The notes beneath the pieces are model-generated. The model was not told the origin of the DNA. It worked only from the letters and a program-made list of their open reading frames with translations, and did no database searches. From an uncultured Muribaculaceae bacterium (GTDB taxonomy: Bacteria; Bacteroidota; Bacteroidia; Bacteroidales; Muribaculaceae): a stretch of 64,000 nucleotides of DNA. The stretch covers positions 1 through 64,000 of the forward strand of contig CAJUPY010000014.1 of NCBI GenBank assembly GCA_910588035.1, given 5' to 3'. Of this stretch, positions 35,404 through 43,129 are shown piece after piece. A program made the translations under genes and the position numbers. Each line of letters begins with the position of its first letter. Position 1 is the first letter of the stretch.

Positions 35404-36195
35404 TCATTTTTCATCGGTCGGCGGAACGGTCGTTCCGTGCGTGATGATGTAGTCTTTCACTTCCTGGAAAAGACGTGTGGCAAATACAAATTCGTTCAAC
35501 GCTTCGTTGGTGGTTACGAAGATTTTCTCTTTGTCTCCGACCCATTCGCGATGTCCCTTGTTGATGAACACAATGTTTTCACCGATGCCAAGCACCGAGT
35601 TCATGTCGTGGGTGTTGATGATTGTGGTGATGTTGTACTCATGTGTGATGTCACTGAGCAGTTCATCAATCAGAATCGAGGTTTTTGGGTCGAGACCCGA
35701 GTTTGGTTCGTCGCAGAAAAGATATTTCGGATTCAGGGCTATCGCACGTGCGATGGCCACACGCTTCTGCATGCCTCCCGAAATCTCACTCGGATATTTC
35801 GATTCCGCGCCTTTCAGGTTCACGCGCTCGAGACAGAAACGGGCACGGTCAAGCATCTCGCTATGGGTCATGTCGGAGAACATTATCAACGGAAACATGA
35901 CATTACCTAAAACTGTCTCCGAGTCAAACAGGGCCGATCCCTGAAACAGCATGCCGATCTCTTTCCTGATATCTTTTACCTGCTCGGCGGTCATCTGCAT
36001 GTAATCGCGGCCGTCATACAGAATCTGTCCTGTCTCAGGCCTGACAAGACCTACGATTGACTTCATCAGAACGGTCTTGCCCGATCCGCTCTGGCCTATG
36101 ATGAGATTAGTCTTTCCAGTGTAGAATTTAGCACTGACATCGTGTAAAATCGTTTTCCCGTCAAATGACTTTGTTATATTGCGGACTTCGATCAT
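35404..36195 (-). CDS. mlaF: ABC transporter ATPase of the Mla type
   Basis: A 263-residue ATPase. Walker A GQSGSGKT (34-41), signature 'ISGGMQKRVAIARA', Walker B 'YLFCDEPNSGLDP', and H-loop 'NTHDMNSV' are intact, and the spacing matches MlaF. With the MlaE permease it powers phospholipid movement between inner and outer membranes. Its start overlaps the mlaE stop by 4 nt. No MCE-domain (MlaD) gene is in this operon. Confidence 0.9.
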   Translation of the reverse strand: MIEVRNITKSFDGKTILHDVSAKFYTGKTNLIIGQSGSGKTVLMKSIVGLVRPETGQILYDGRDYMQMTAEQVKDIRKEIGMLFQGSALFDSETVLGNVMFPLIMFSDMTHSEMLDRARFCLERVNLKGAESKYPSEISGGMQKRVAIARAIALNPKYLFCDEPNSGLDPKTSILIDELLSDITHEYNITTIINTHDMNSVLGIGENIVFINKGHREWVGDKEKIFVTTNEALNEFVFATRLFQEVKDYIITHGTTVPPTDEK

Positions 36196-36941
36196 TGCAA
36201 AAGCAGTTTTGTTAATATGACATCAAATAAAAGTATGATGATTGAGCTGGTCACGACGGCATTCGTACTCGCTTTGCCGACCTCAAGCGCACCACCCTTG
36301 ACATAATATCCGAAATAGGATGAGACGGTCGCGATGATGAAGGCGAAGAAAAATGATTTGATGATGCCATACCAGACATACCATTCATTGAAAAATGCCT
36401 GCAGACCATATGTGAAGCGGCTGACACTGATCAGATCGGTGACCATCGCGACGGTCAGTCCGCCGAACAGTGATGTCGTCATGCAGAACACTACCAGTAT
36501 CGGCATGAAAAACAAAAATGCGATCACTTTGGGCAGTACAAGATAGTTGCACGAATTGACACCCATGATCTCGAGCGCGTCGATCTGCTCCGTCACTCTC
36601 ATCGTGCCGATCTCCGAGGCTATGTTTGAACCGACCTTGCCCGCCAGAATCAGACATAAGATGGAGTTGGAGAATTCCAACAACACAATGTCGCGGGTCG
36701 CGAGTCCGACAGAATAAGACGGAATCAGAGGCGAGGTCGTGTTCAACTGCATCTGAATTGCGATTACGGCACCGATGAACAGTGATATGATGATGACAAG
36801 AGGAATGGAGTCTATGCCAAGTTTCGACACTTCTGAAACGGTTCGTTTGAACGAGACTTTCCAACGTTCAGGAACCGTGAAGACTTTTGAGATGAATATG
36901 CAATAGCGTCCGAAGGAGGCTAACGATGATGCGAATAACAT
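36192..36941 (-). CDS. mlaE: MlaE-family lipid ABC transporter permease
   Basis: A 249-residue inner-membrane permease. 'SIPLVIIISLFIGAVIAIQMQ', 'LILAGKVGSNIASEIGTMRVTEQIDALEIMGVN' and 'YLVLPKVIAFLFFMPILV' are MlaE/YrbE hallmarks. It forms the membrane part of the lipid transporter with MlaF. The start at 36941 is chosen because family proteins begin here and a -7 box lies just upstream; a 26-residue extension (to 37019) would start upstream of that promoter. Confidence 0.9.
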   Translation of the reverse strand: MLFASSLASFGRYCIFISKVFTVPERWKVSFKRTVSEVSKLGIDSIPLVIIISLFIGAVIAIQMQLNTTSPLIPSYSVGLATRDIVLLEFSNSILCLILAGKVGSNIASEIGTMRVTEQIDALEIMGVNSCNYLVLPKVIAFLFFMPILVVFCMTTSLFGGLTVAMVTDLISVSRFTYGLQAFFNEWYVWYGIIKSFFFAFIIATVSSYFGYYVKGGALEVGKASTNAVVTSSIIILLFDVILTKLLLQ

Positions 36942-36974
36942 AAATAAAATAGGTTTCACGTAGTTTATAGCATA

Positions 36975-36982
36975 CAAAGTTA
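36975..36982 (-). promoter_or_regulatory. -7 box TAACTTTG of the mlaEF operon
   Basis: TAACTTTG on the minus strand, 33 nt before the mlaE ATG at 36941. No clear -33 element. Confidence 0.5.
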
Positions 36983-37136
36983 ATGCATTTTTGCCATTGA
37001 AAGTTCGCTTTCGATGCATCTTTTACAAAATCGCCAACATTAGGGCACATTTCGCAAACGTTTAACGCTGTTTTTGAACAAAATTTAGTAATTTCGTGGC
37101 TGCAATTAAAATACGATTCAGCTAATCAGATAAAAA

Positions 37137-37760
37137 ATGCTCATCATAGGTATCGCCGGTGGAACCGGTTCAGGAAAGACCACTGTGGTCAACAAGATTA
37201 TCGACAGCTTTCCCGCCGGAGAAGTTGCCGTTATTCCACAAGACTCATATTATAAGGATTCAAGCCACATCCCGCCCGAGGAACGGCAGAAAATCAATTT
37301 CGACGAGCCGGCGGCCATAGAATGGCCTCTTTTGGTCGAGCACCTGCGCCAGCTTCGCGAAGGTAAGACCGTGCAGATGCCGACTTATTCCTATCTGACA
37401 TGCACGCGACAGGCTGAGACAGTCCCGGTCAAACCTTGTGATGTGGTGATTGTCGAGGGTATACTTGTTCTGACCGATCCGGTGTTGCGACAGATGATGG
37501 ATGTGAAATGTTTCGTTGATGCCGATGCCGACGACCGTCTGATTAGGGTGATAGCGCGTGACTGTGTCGAGAGAGGGAGAACCCCTATGATGGTGATTAA
37601 CCGTTATCAGGATGTCCTCAAGCCGATGCACATGCAATATATAGAACCGTCGAAACGGTTTGCCGACCTGATAATACCCCAGGGGGGGACCAACACCGTC
37701 GCAATCGGTCTTCTGACCGATTACATTGACGGACGACTCAAACGTTCATCAGATAAGTGA
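37137..37760 (+). CDS. udk: Uridine kinase
   Basis: A 207-residue P-loop kinase. 'GIAGGTGSGKTTVVNKI' at the start is the Walker A region; 'YKDSSHIPPEERQKINFDEPAAIEW' and 'VEGILVLTDP' match uridine/cytidine kinase. It phosphorylates uridine and cytidine in pyrimidine salvage. First gene of the udk-lptB-GT4 run; only 4 nt separate it from the lptB start. Confidence 0.95.
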   Translation: MLIIGIAGGTGSGKTTVVNKIIDSFPAGEVAVIPQDSYYKDSSHIPPEERQKINFDEPAAIEWPLLVEHLRQLREGKTVQMPTYSYLTCTRQAETVPVKPCDVVIVEGILVLTDPVLRQMMDVKCFVDADADDRLIRVIARDCVERGRTPMMVINRYQDVLKPMHMQYIEPSKRFADLIIPQGGTNTVAIGLLTDYIDGRLKRSSDK

Positions 37761-37764
37761 TCTC

Positions 37765-38640
37765 ATGGGAATATTTTCAAAATCAGACAACAGAGAAAAC
37801 ACCGGGAAAGATATTCCGATGCCTGAGTTCACCGAAACGGACGGTGGTTCTGAAACAGTTGCAATAGCCGATGACAATGGTTCAACCGATGAAAAACTCG
37901 TGTTGAGAACTTCAAATCTGGTTAAAAAATACGGTAAACGCACTGTCGCAAACCACGTCTCTATAAATGTGAAACAAGGAGAGATTGTCGGTCTTCTCGG
38001 TCCGAATGGAGCCGGAAAGACCACGACATTCTACATGACTGTAGGTTTGATCACTCCCAACGAAGGTGAGATATTTCTCGGAGACATGAACATTACGAAA
38101 TATCCGGTATATCAGCGTGCCAAACATGGCATCGGATATCTCGCTCAGGAACCTTCCGTCTTCCGCAAACTCAGCGTCGAAGATAACATCAGGGCTGTTC
38201 TTGAAATGACGCCGACGACTAAAGAGGAACAAAAACAGAAACTGGAAGATCTGATAAGCGAATTCCGTCTGGAGAAAGTGCGCAAGAATCTTGGAGACCA
38301 ACTCTCTGGAGGCGAACGGCGTCGAACTGAGATAGCCCGGTGTCTTGCCATTAACCCCAAGTTCATAATGCTTGACGAACCCTTTGCTGGCGTTGACCCG
38401 ATTGCTGTCGAAGATATTCAATATATCGTATATAAACTTAAGGAAAAGAATATCGGAATTCTGATCACGGACCACAATGCACCTGAGACTCTGAGCATCA
38501 CCGACCGTGCTTACCTGCTTTTCGAGGGAAAGATATTGTTTCAGGGAACATCGCGTGAACTTGCCAACAACCCTATAGTGCGCGAGAAATATCTCGGACG
38601 CGGATTTGTCTTTCATCAGAAACAATTTGACGAAAGGTGA
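37765..38640 (+). CDS. lptB: LPS export ABC transporter ATPase
   Basis: A 291-residue ATPase with a ~45-residue low-complexity acidic N-terminal extension before the ABC domain. Walker A GPNGAGKTT (79-87), signature 'LSGGERRRTEIAR', Walker B 'FIMLDEPFAGVDP' and 'ITDHNAPETL' match LptB. It powers lipopolysaccharide extraction by LptFG. ATG 37765 is chosen because the longer in-frame start overlaps udk. The extension is unusual compared with the ~240-residue norm. Confidence 0.9.
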   Translation: MGIFSKSDNRENTGKDIPMPEFTETDGGSETVAIADDNGSTDEKLVLRTSNLVKKYGKRTVANHVSINVKQGEIVGLLGPNGAGKTTTFYMTVGLITPNEGEIFLGDMNITKYPVYQRAKHGIGYLAQEPSVFRKLSVEDNIRAVLEMTPTTKEEQKQKLEDLISEFRLEKVRKNLGDQLSGGERRRTEIARCLAINPKFIMLDEPFAGVDPIAVEDIQYIVYKLKEKNIGILITDHNAPETLSITDRAYLLFEGKILFQGTSRELANNPIVREKYLGRGFVFHQKQFDER

Positions 38641-39755
38641 AAAAACTGCTCCGCGTCTCGACCATACCCTCAAGTCTGGCTGTCTTTTGCCGCCGGCAGT
38701 TGAAACTCCTGTCTCTATCATATGACCTCACGGCGGTCTCTTCGCCGGGAGATGAACTCCGGCTGTTGGAAAGTGACGGCATCAAGGTTGAAGCCGTGGA
38801 GATGAAACGTAACATATCGCCTTTGAGTGACATTGTCTCGCTGTGGAAAATGTGGCGGCTAATGGTCAGATTGCGTCCCGATGCGGTTCACAGCATCACA
38901 CCCAAGGCAGGTCTGATTTCGATGCTTGCGGCCAGATTGGCCGGTGTCCCGGTCAGAATACACACTTTCACAGGGTTGGTGTGGCCGACATCTCGCGGAC
39001 TTAAAAGACATCTGCTCATCGCAATGGACAGGCTGCTGTGTGCTTGTGCCACTGAAGTGATTCCTGAAGGTAAAGGCGTGTTGAACGATTTGTCGCGCAT
39101 GAGAATCACATCCAAGCCGATGACTGTGCTCGGCTACGGAAATATCAGAGGCATCGACTGTGACTATTATGACCCTGATCTGCAATTTGACACACCCGAC
39201 GGTTTTGAGCAGGGTACGTTCAATTTCATATTCATAGGCCGTATAGTGAATGATAAGGGAATAAGGGAGCTTGTTGAGGCATTCAGCGAGATTTCGGCTG
39301 TAAGACCCGGAACCAGACTCTGGCTTGTAGGTCGCCGTGAGGAAGAGCTCGATCCGTTGCCTGCCGCCACCTCATCGCTGATTCGCGACAACTGTCAGAT
39401 AATTGAGGTGGGTGAGGTTTCTGACGTGAGACCATGGTTGGCTGCTTCTCAATGTTTAGTCCTGCCAAGCTACCGCGAAGGTTTCCCAAACTCCGTCATA
39501 GAGGCCGGGGCAATGGGACTTCCGTCAATTGTCACAGATATCAACGGAAGCAATGAGATCATCATTGATCGTGTTAACGGATTGATCGTTCCGCCACGAG
39601 ACGCCGTCTCGTTGCAAAAAGCAATGGAAACGCTTCTTGACGATGACACAATCAGAAATAAAATGGAACAGACGGCACGCGAGATGATTATGTCGCGTTT
39701 CGATCAAGATATAGTCTATGACGCGCTGGCCGATTTATATAAGAGAATTATTTGA
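38637..39755 (+). CDS. Family 4 glycosyltransferase (GTG start)
   Basis: A 372-residue GT-B enzyme. 'VHSITPKAGLISMLAARLAGVPVRIHTFTGL' is typical of capsule/LPS GT4 enzymes; the C-terminal 'VLPSYREGFPNSVIEAGAMGLPSI' carries the E-x7-E nucleotide-sugar site. It probably adds a sugar to a lipid-linked glycan at the cytoplasmic face. The start is GTG at 38637, overlapping the lptB TGA (GTGA), so translation is coupled. Confidence 0.88.
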   Translation: MKKLLRVSTIPSSLAVFCRRQLKLLSLSYDLTAVSSPGDELRLLESDGIKVEAVEMKRNISPLSDIVSLWKMWRLMVRLRPDAVHSITPKAGLISMLAARLAGVPVRIHTFTGLVWPTSRGLKRHLLIAMDRLLCACATEVIPEGKGVLNDLSRMRITSKPMTVLGYGNIRGIDCDYYDPDLQFDTPDGFEQGTFNFIFIGRIVNDKGIRELVEAFSEISAVRPGTRLWLVGRREEELDPLPAATSSLIRDNCQIIEVGEVSDVRPWLAASQCLVLPSYREGFPNSVIEAGAMGLPSIVTDINGSNEIIIDRVNGLIVPPRDAVSLQKAMETLLDDDTIRNKMEQTAREMIMSRFDQDIVYDALADLYKRII

Positions 39756-39763
39756 GTTTGAAT

Positions 39764-39785
39764 AATTTTCACCGTGGTGAAAATT
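39764..39785. repeat. 22-bp inverted repeat upstream of the purT -7 box
   Basis: AATTTTCACC - GT - GGTGAAAATT, 10-bp perfect arms, lying 9 nt past the GT4 stop and 4 nt before the purT -7 box. Followed by TTTT, so it could end the GT4 transcript; its position over the -33 region equally fits an operator. Confidence 0.6.
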
Positions 39786-39789
39786 TTCC

Positions 39790-39797
39790 TACATTTG
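39790..39797 (+). promoter_or_regulatory. -7 box TACATTTG of purT
   Basis: TACATTTG, 25 nt before the purT ATG. The -33 region at proper spacing reads TTTTC and lies inside the inverted repeat 39764-39785. Confidence 0.6.
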
Positions 39798-39822
39798 CAA
39801 AACAAATCCAATCAATTATTCT

Positions 39823-41007
39823 ATGGCAAAAATAGGTTCTGTTATGACCCCTGCCGGACGTAAGGCTCTCTTGCTCGGTAGCGGCGAACTCGGAAAAGAA
39901 GTGGCGATCGAGTTGCAACGTTACGGCGTTGAAGTCATCGCATGTGACAAATATGCTAACGCCCCGGCAATGCAGGTCGCTCATCGCGCTTATGTATTTA
40001 ATATGCTTGACGGCGAGACATTGCGTCAGGTCGTGGAGAAGGAACGCCCCGATCACATTATTCCGGAAATCGAGGCTATCGCAACCCCCACATTGGTCGA
40101 ACTGGAGAAAGAGGGATGGCATGTCACGCCTACGGCGCGTGCCGCATGGCTGACAATGAACAGGGAAGGAATCAGACGTCTGGCCGCTGAAGAACTCGGA
40201 ATCAAAACTTCACCCTATCGTTTTGCATCAACCCGTGAGGAGTTTGACAAGGCGATTGAAGAGATAGGGATTCCATGTGTGGTAAAACCTGTCATGAGTT
40301 CGTCGGGACATGGACAAAGTACCGTCAAGTCAGCCGATCAGGTTGATGACGCCTGGAAAGAGGCGCAGGAAGGAGGACGTGCCGGAGCCGGACGCGTCAT
40401 TGTCGAAGGATTTGTCGATTTTGATTATGAGATCACTCTTCTGACGGTCAGAAATGTGTTGGGAACTTGTTTCTGCGAACCGGTCGGACACATTCAGGTC
40501 AATGGTGATTATCGCTACTCATGGCAACCTCAGCCGATGTCTGAGGCTGCGATCGAAAGTGCCCGTGACATCGCACGTCGTGTGACTGATGCTCTTGGCG
40601 GCTATGGCATTTTTGGAGTCGAGCTGTTTATCAAAGGCGATGAAGTCATCTTCAGCGAAGTTTCGCCGCGTCCACACGACACAGGCATGGTTACAATGAT
40701 TTCGCAAGATCTGAGCGAGTTCGCTCTCCACGCCCGTGCGCTGCTCGGATTGCCGGTTCCGTCAATCGAATTCTATGGACCTTCGGCTTCGCGTGCGATT
40801 GTCGTTGAAGGTGACACAACCTGCATTGAGATGGACAACCTCGAAAAGGTGCTTGAGGAACCGGGTGTTCAGATCAGAATATTTGGTAAACCTGAAATCA
40901 AGGGTCACCGTCGCATGGGGGTTATCCTTGCAAAAGCCGATAGCGTTGAGGAGGCAAGGGCAAAAGCCGATAGAGCGTATGAAAAATTGAAAGTCAACGT
41001 GCTTTAA
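39823..41007 (+). CDS. purT: Formate-dependent phosphoribosylglycinamide formyltransferase
   Basis: A 394-residue ATP-grasp enzyme of standard length. 'LLGSGELGKEVAIELQRYGVEV' at the start, 'KPVMSSSGHGQS' (ATP-grasp loop), 'FSEVSPRPHDTGMVT' (metal/ATP site) and 'GRRMGV'-like 'KGHRRMGVILAKA' match PurT. It makes formylglycinamide ribonucleotide from GAR, formate and ATP in purine synthesis. Single gene with its own promoter and terminator. Confidence 0.96.
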   Translation: MAKIGSVMTPAGRKALLLGSGELGKEVAIELQRYGVEVIACDKYANAPAMQVAHRAYVFNMLDGETLRQVVEKERPDHIIPEIEAIATPTLVELEKEGWHVTPTARAAWLTMNREGIRRLAAEELGIKTSPYRFASTREEFDKAIEEIGIPCVVKPVMSSSGHGQSTVKSADQVDDAWKEAQEGGRAGAGRVIVEGFVDFDYEITLLTVRNVLGTCFCEPVGHIQVNGDYRYSWQPQPMSEAAIESARDIARRVTDALGGYGIFGVELFIKGDEVIFSEVSPRPHDTGMVTMISQDLSEFALHARALLGLPVPSIEFYGPSASRAIVVEGDTTCIEMDNLEKVLEEPGVQIRIFGKPEIKGHRRMGVILAKADSVEEARAKADRAYEKLKVNVL

Positions 41008-41028
41008 TTGAGACTCTCGAAACAAACG

Positions 41029-41061
41029 GGCTCCGGAGAATCGATCCGGAGCCTATTTTTT
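41029..41061 (+). terminator. purT terminator
   Basis: Stem GGCTCCGGA / TCCGGAGCC followed by TATTTTTTTC. The right arm ends in the TAG stop of the convergent helicase gene, so the hairpin overlaps that coding end. Confidence 0.85.
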
Positions 41062-43056
41062 TCTCTTTCTGCTGAGTTTGGCAGCCAATGCATGCCAACG
41101 GGCAGCTTCTTCATAATCGCCGGTGTGTTCATGAAGGTCCCCGATCCGTCGGGCGAATCTCTCATTTTTGGGTTCGGTTTGAAATGCTGACAGATAGCAG
41201 TTCAATGCTTCGTGAAGTTCTCCTGACGAGAAAAAGAGTTCGCCGAGAGAGAAAACAGAAGTCGCGTCTTGTGGCGCGAGTTCTTTCAGACGTCTGAAAG
41301 AATCGATTGCAAGATCGGTTTCTCCCATTCTCATCAGTGTCTCAGCTCTGCCGCGCAGCGCGGGAACAGAATCTTTATCGAGTCTCAAAGCTTTGTCAAA
41401 ATTTGACAGGGCAGGTTGCAGGTCTTCTTGATTTCCAAGACATTCTGTACCCATAATGACATATTCATCGGCGAGGCTTGAAAGCTGATCACGGTAAATG
41501 CCGACCTGATTTTTCAACTCTTCAATTTCTTCTTTAAGGCGGTCTACCAACGATAGTTTTGATTTGATCAGTCTGATGACTGCCTTGTCATTAAGCTCAT
41601 TACGGCAACTGACGGCTGTGGCGAAGTGGTCTACCGCCATCGTGATCTCGCCTTTGTCCCACGCTTTTGCAGCCTTGTTGTAGTTGTCGTCGGCTTTTGC
41701 CGATTCAAGCGCGTTGTCAAGCAGACTCTGCGCGTTGAAATTTTGGCTGAATTTTAAAATCGCCTGATTGACAAAAATGTCCTGTGTTCTGATAGGAGTC
41801 TTCAAAGTCAGGCCTTCAAGCGACCGACACCGGCTGAGTGCGACATATGTCTGCCCGCTCGAGAATGCTCCGCGCCCCATGTCTACAATGACCTTGTTGA
41901 ATGTCAATCCCTGGCTTTTGTGTACGGTAAGTGCCCATGCGAGCTTTATCGGGAATTGGGTGAACGCTCCGAGTTCTATTTCATCAATACGGTGGGTCTC
42001 TTCGTTGTACACATATTTGATGTTGCTCCAACGCTCCGGTTCGACTACATGGTTCTCACCGTTTTCAAGTTCTATCTCAAGCATCTCGGGCAAGGCCGTC
42101 ATCACCTTTCCGATAGTTCCGTTGACCCAACGTTTTTCTCTGTCGTTTCTGATGAAAACCACCTGAGCTCCGGCTTTGACTGTCAGATCGAGCTGAGTCG
42201 GCATGGATGACGATGGAAATTCGCCTTCTATGATTCCGTGGTACGTAATCTCGGGAGAGGCTATGCGTGATAGATGACTGTCGTTTATTGAATCGACAAG
42301 ATCTCGTTGAGTCGCCAAGGTCATCACAAAATCATCGGCGTCAGTGGGTTCGTTCACTGTGACCTGTGAGTTCAGGACTGTCAGATCACCCTGATGCGGT
42401 TTTCCACATCTGATACGGTCAAGCATTTCGATGAACATGGAGTCTGTCTGACGGTAGACTTTTCTTAGTTCGATTGGAACGATGCCGAAACGTTCGAAAA
42501 CCTTGGCCGAGAAAAAGAAGAGGTTGGGGTAGTGCTGACGCAGCAGATTCCTGGCCTCTGAAGTCACGACTGGTTCAAGCTGGTAGAGGTCACCGACCAG
42601 AAGCAGTTGCTTGCCTCCGAAAGGCTCACGCATATTTGATGAGTATATTCTGAGAATCTTGTCTATGAAATCAATGATATCTGCTCTGACCATTGAAATC
42701 TCATCGATTATTATCAGTTCAAGCTGTTTTATAAGCTTGATCAGCGAGGCCGGATATTTCATCCGTTCCCTGATGCGTCTGATCTGGAAATCAGGATCGT
42801 CGGGCAGAAGCGGTTTCAGCGGTATTCTGAAAAAAGAATGGAGAGTCACGCCTCCGGCATTGACCGCAGCTATGCCGGTAGGAGCGAGAACGATGTGTTT
42901 CTTACGCGTGTTCTGTGTTATATAACGGAGAAATGTCGACTTTCCTGCGCCAGCTTTACCCGTCATGAAAATGCTCTGACGGGTGTAGTTGATCAGTTGG
43001 AGCACCTGTTGGAACTCTCTGTTGTCAAGATCAATATTATCTTTGTTCTCTGCCAT
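41053..43056 (-). CDS. Pif1-like DNA helicase with C-terminal TPR repeats
   Basis: A 667-residue SF1B helicase. Walker A TGKAGAGKST (32-41), 'APTGIAAVNAGGVTLHSFF', Walker B 'IIIDEISMV' (~113-121), 'LVGDLYQLEPV', and the late 'LAWALTVHKSQGLTF' and 'YVALSRCRSLEGL'. After about residue 470 come a coiled coil and a series of TPR units ('AELNFDKALRLD'-like, 'LGELFFSSGELHEALNCY'). Pif1 helicases act 5'-3' on G-quadruplexes and forks; the TPR tail suggests a protein partner. The stop is TAG, with a terminator hairpin overlapping it. Confidence 0.88.
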   Translation of the reverse strand: MAENKDNIDLDNREFQQVLQLINYTRQSIFMTGKAGAGKSTFLRYITQNTRKKHIVLAPTGIAAVNAGGVTLHSFFRIPLKPLLPDDPDFQIRRIRERMKYPASLIKLIKQLELIIIDEISMVRADIIDFIDKILRIYSSNMREPFGGKQLLLVGDLYQLEPVVTSEARNLLRQHYPNLFFFSAKVFERFGIVPIELRKVYRQTDSMFIEMLDRIRCGKPHQGDLTVLNSQVTVNEPTDADDFVMTLATQRDLVDSINDSHLSRIASPEITYHGIIEGEFPSSSMPTQLDLTVKAGAQVVFIRNDREKRWVNGTIGKVMTALPEMLEIELENGENHVVEPERWSNIKYVYNEETHRIDEIELGAFTQFPIKLAWALTVHKSQGLTFNKVIVDMGRGAFSSGQTYVALSRCRSLEGLTLKTPIRTQDIFVNQAILKFSQNFNAQSLLDNALESAKADDNYNKAAKAWDKGEITMAVDHFATAVSCRNELNDKAVIRLIKSKLSLVDRLKEEIEELKNQVGIYRDQLSSLADEYVIMGTECLGNQEDLQPALSNFDKALRLDKDSVPALRGRAETLMRMGETDLAIDSFRRLKELAPQDATSVFSLGELFFSSGELHEALNCYLSAFQTEPKNERFARRIGDLHEHTGDYEEAARWHALAAKLSRKRKK

Positions 43057-43073
43057 CTAATTGACAAAATTAC

Positions 43074-43106
43074 AAAAAAAGCTCCGGAAAAACAATCTCC
43101 GGAGCT
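43074..43106 (-). terminator. Terminator of the FadL-like barrel gene
   Basis: Stem AGCTCCGGA / TCCGGAGCT with an A-run on the plus side (T-run for the minus strand), 24 nt past the stop of the 43130-44728 gene. The stem core matches that of the purT terminator. Confidence 0.85.
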
Positions 43107-43129
43107 AATATCTCATCAAATGGTTGTCG

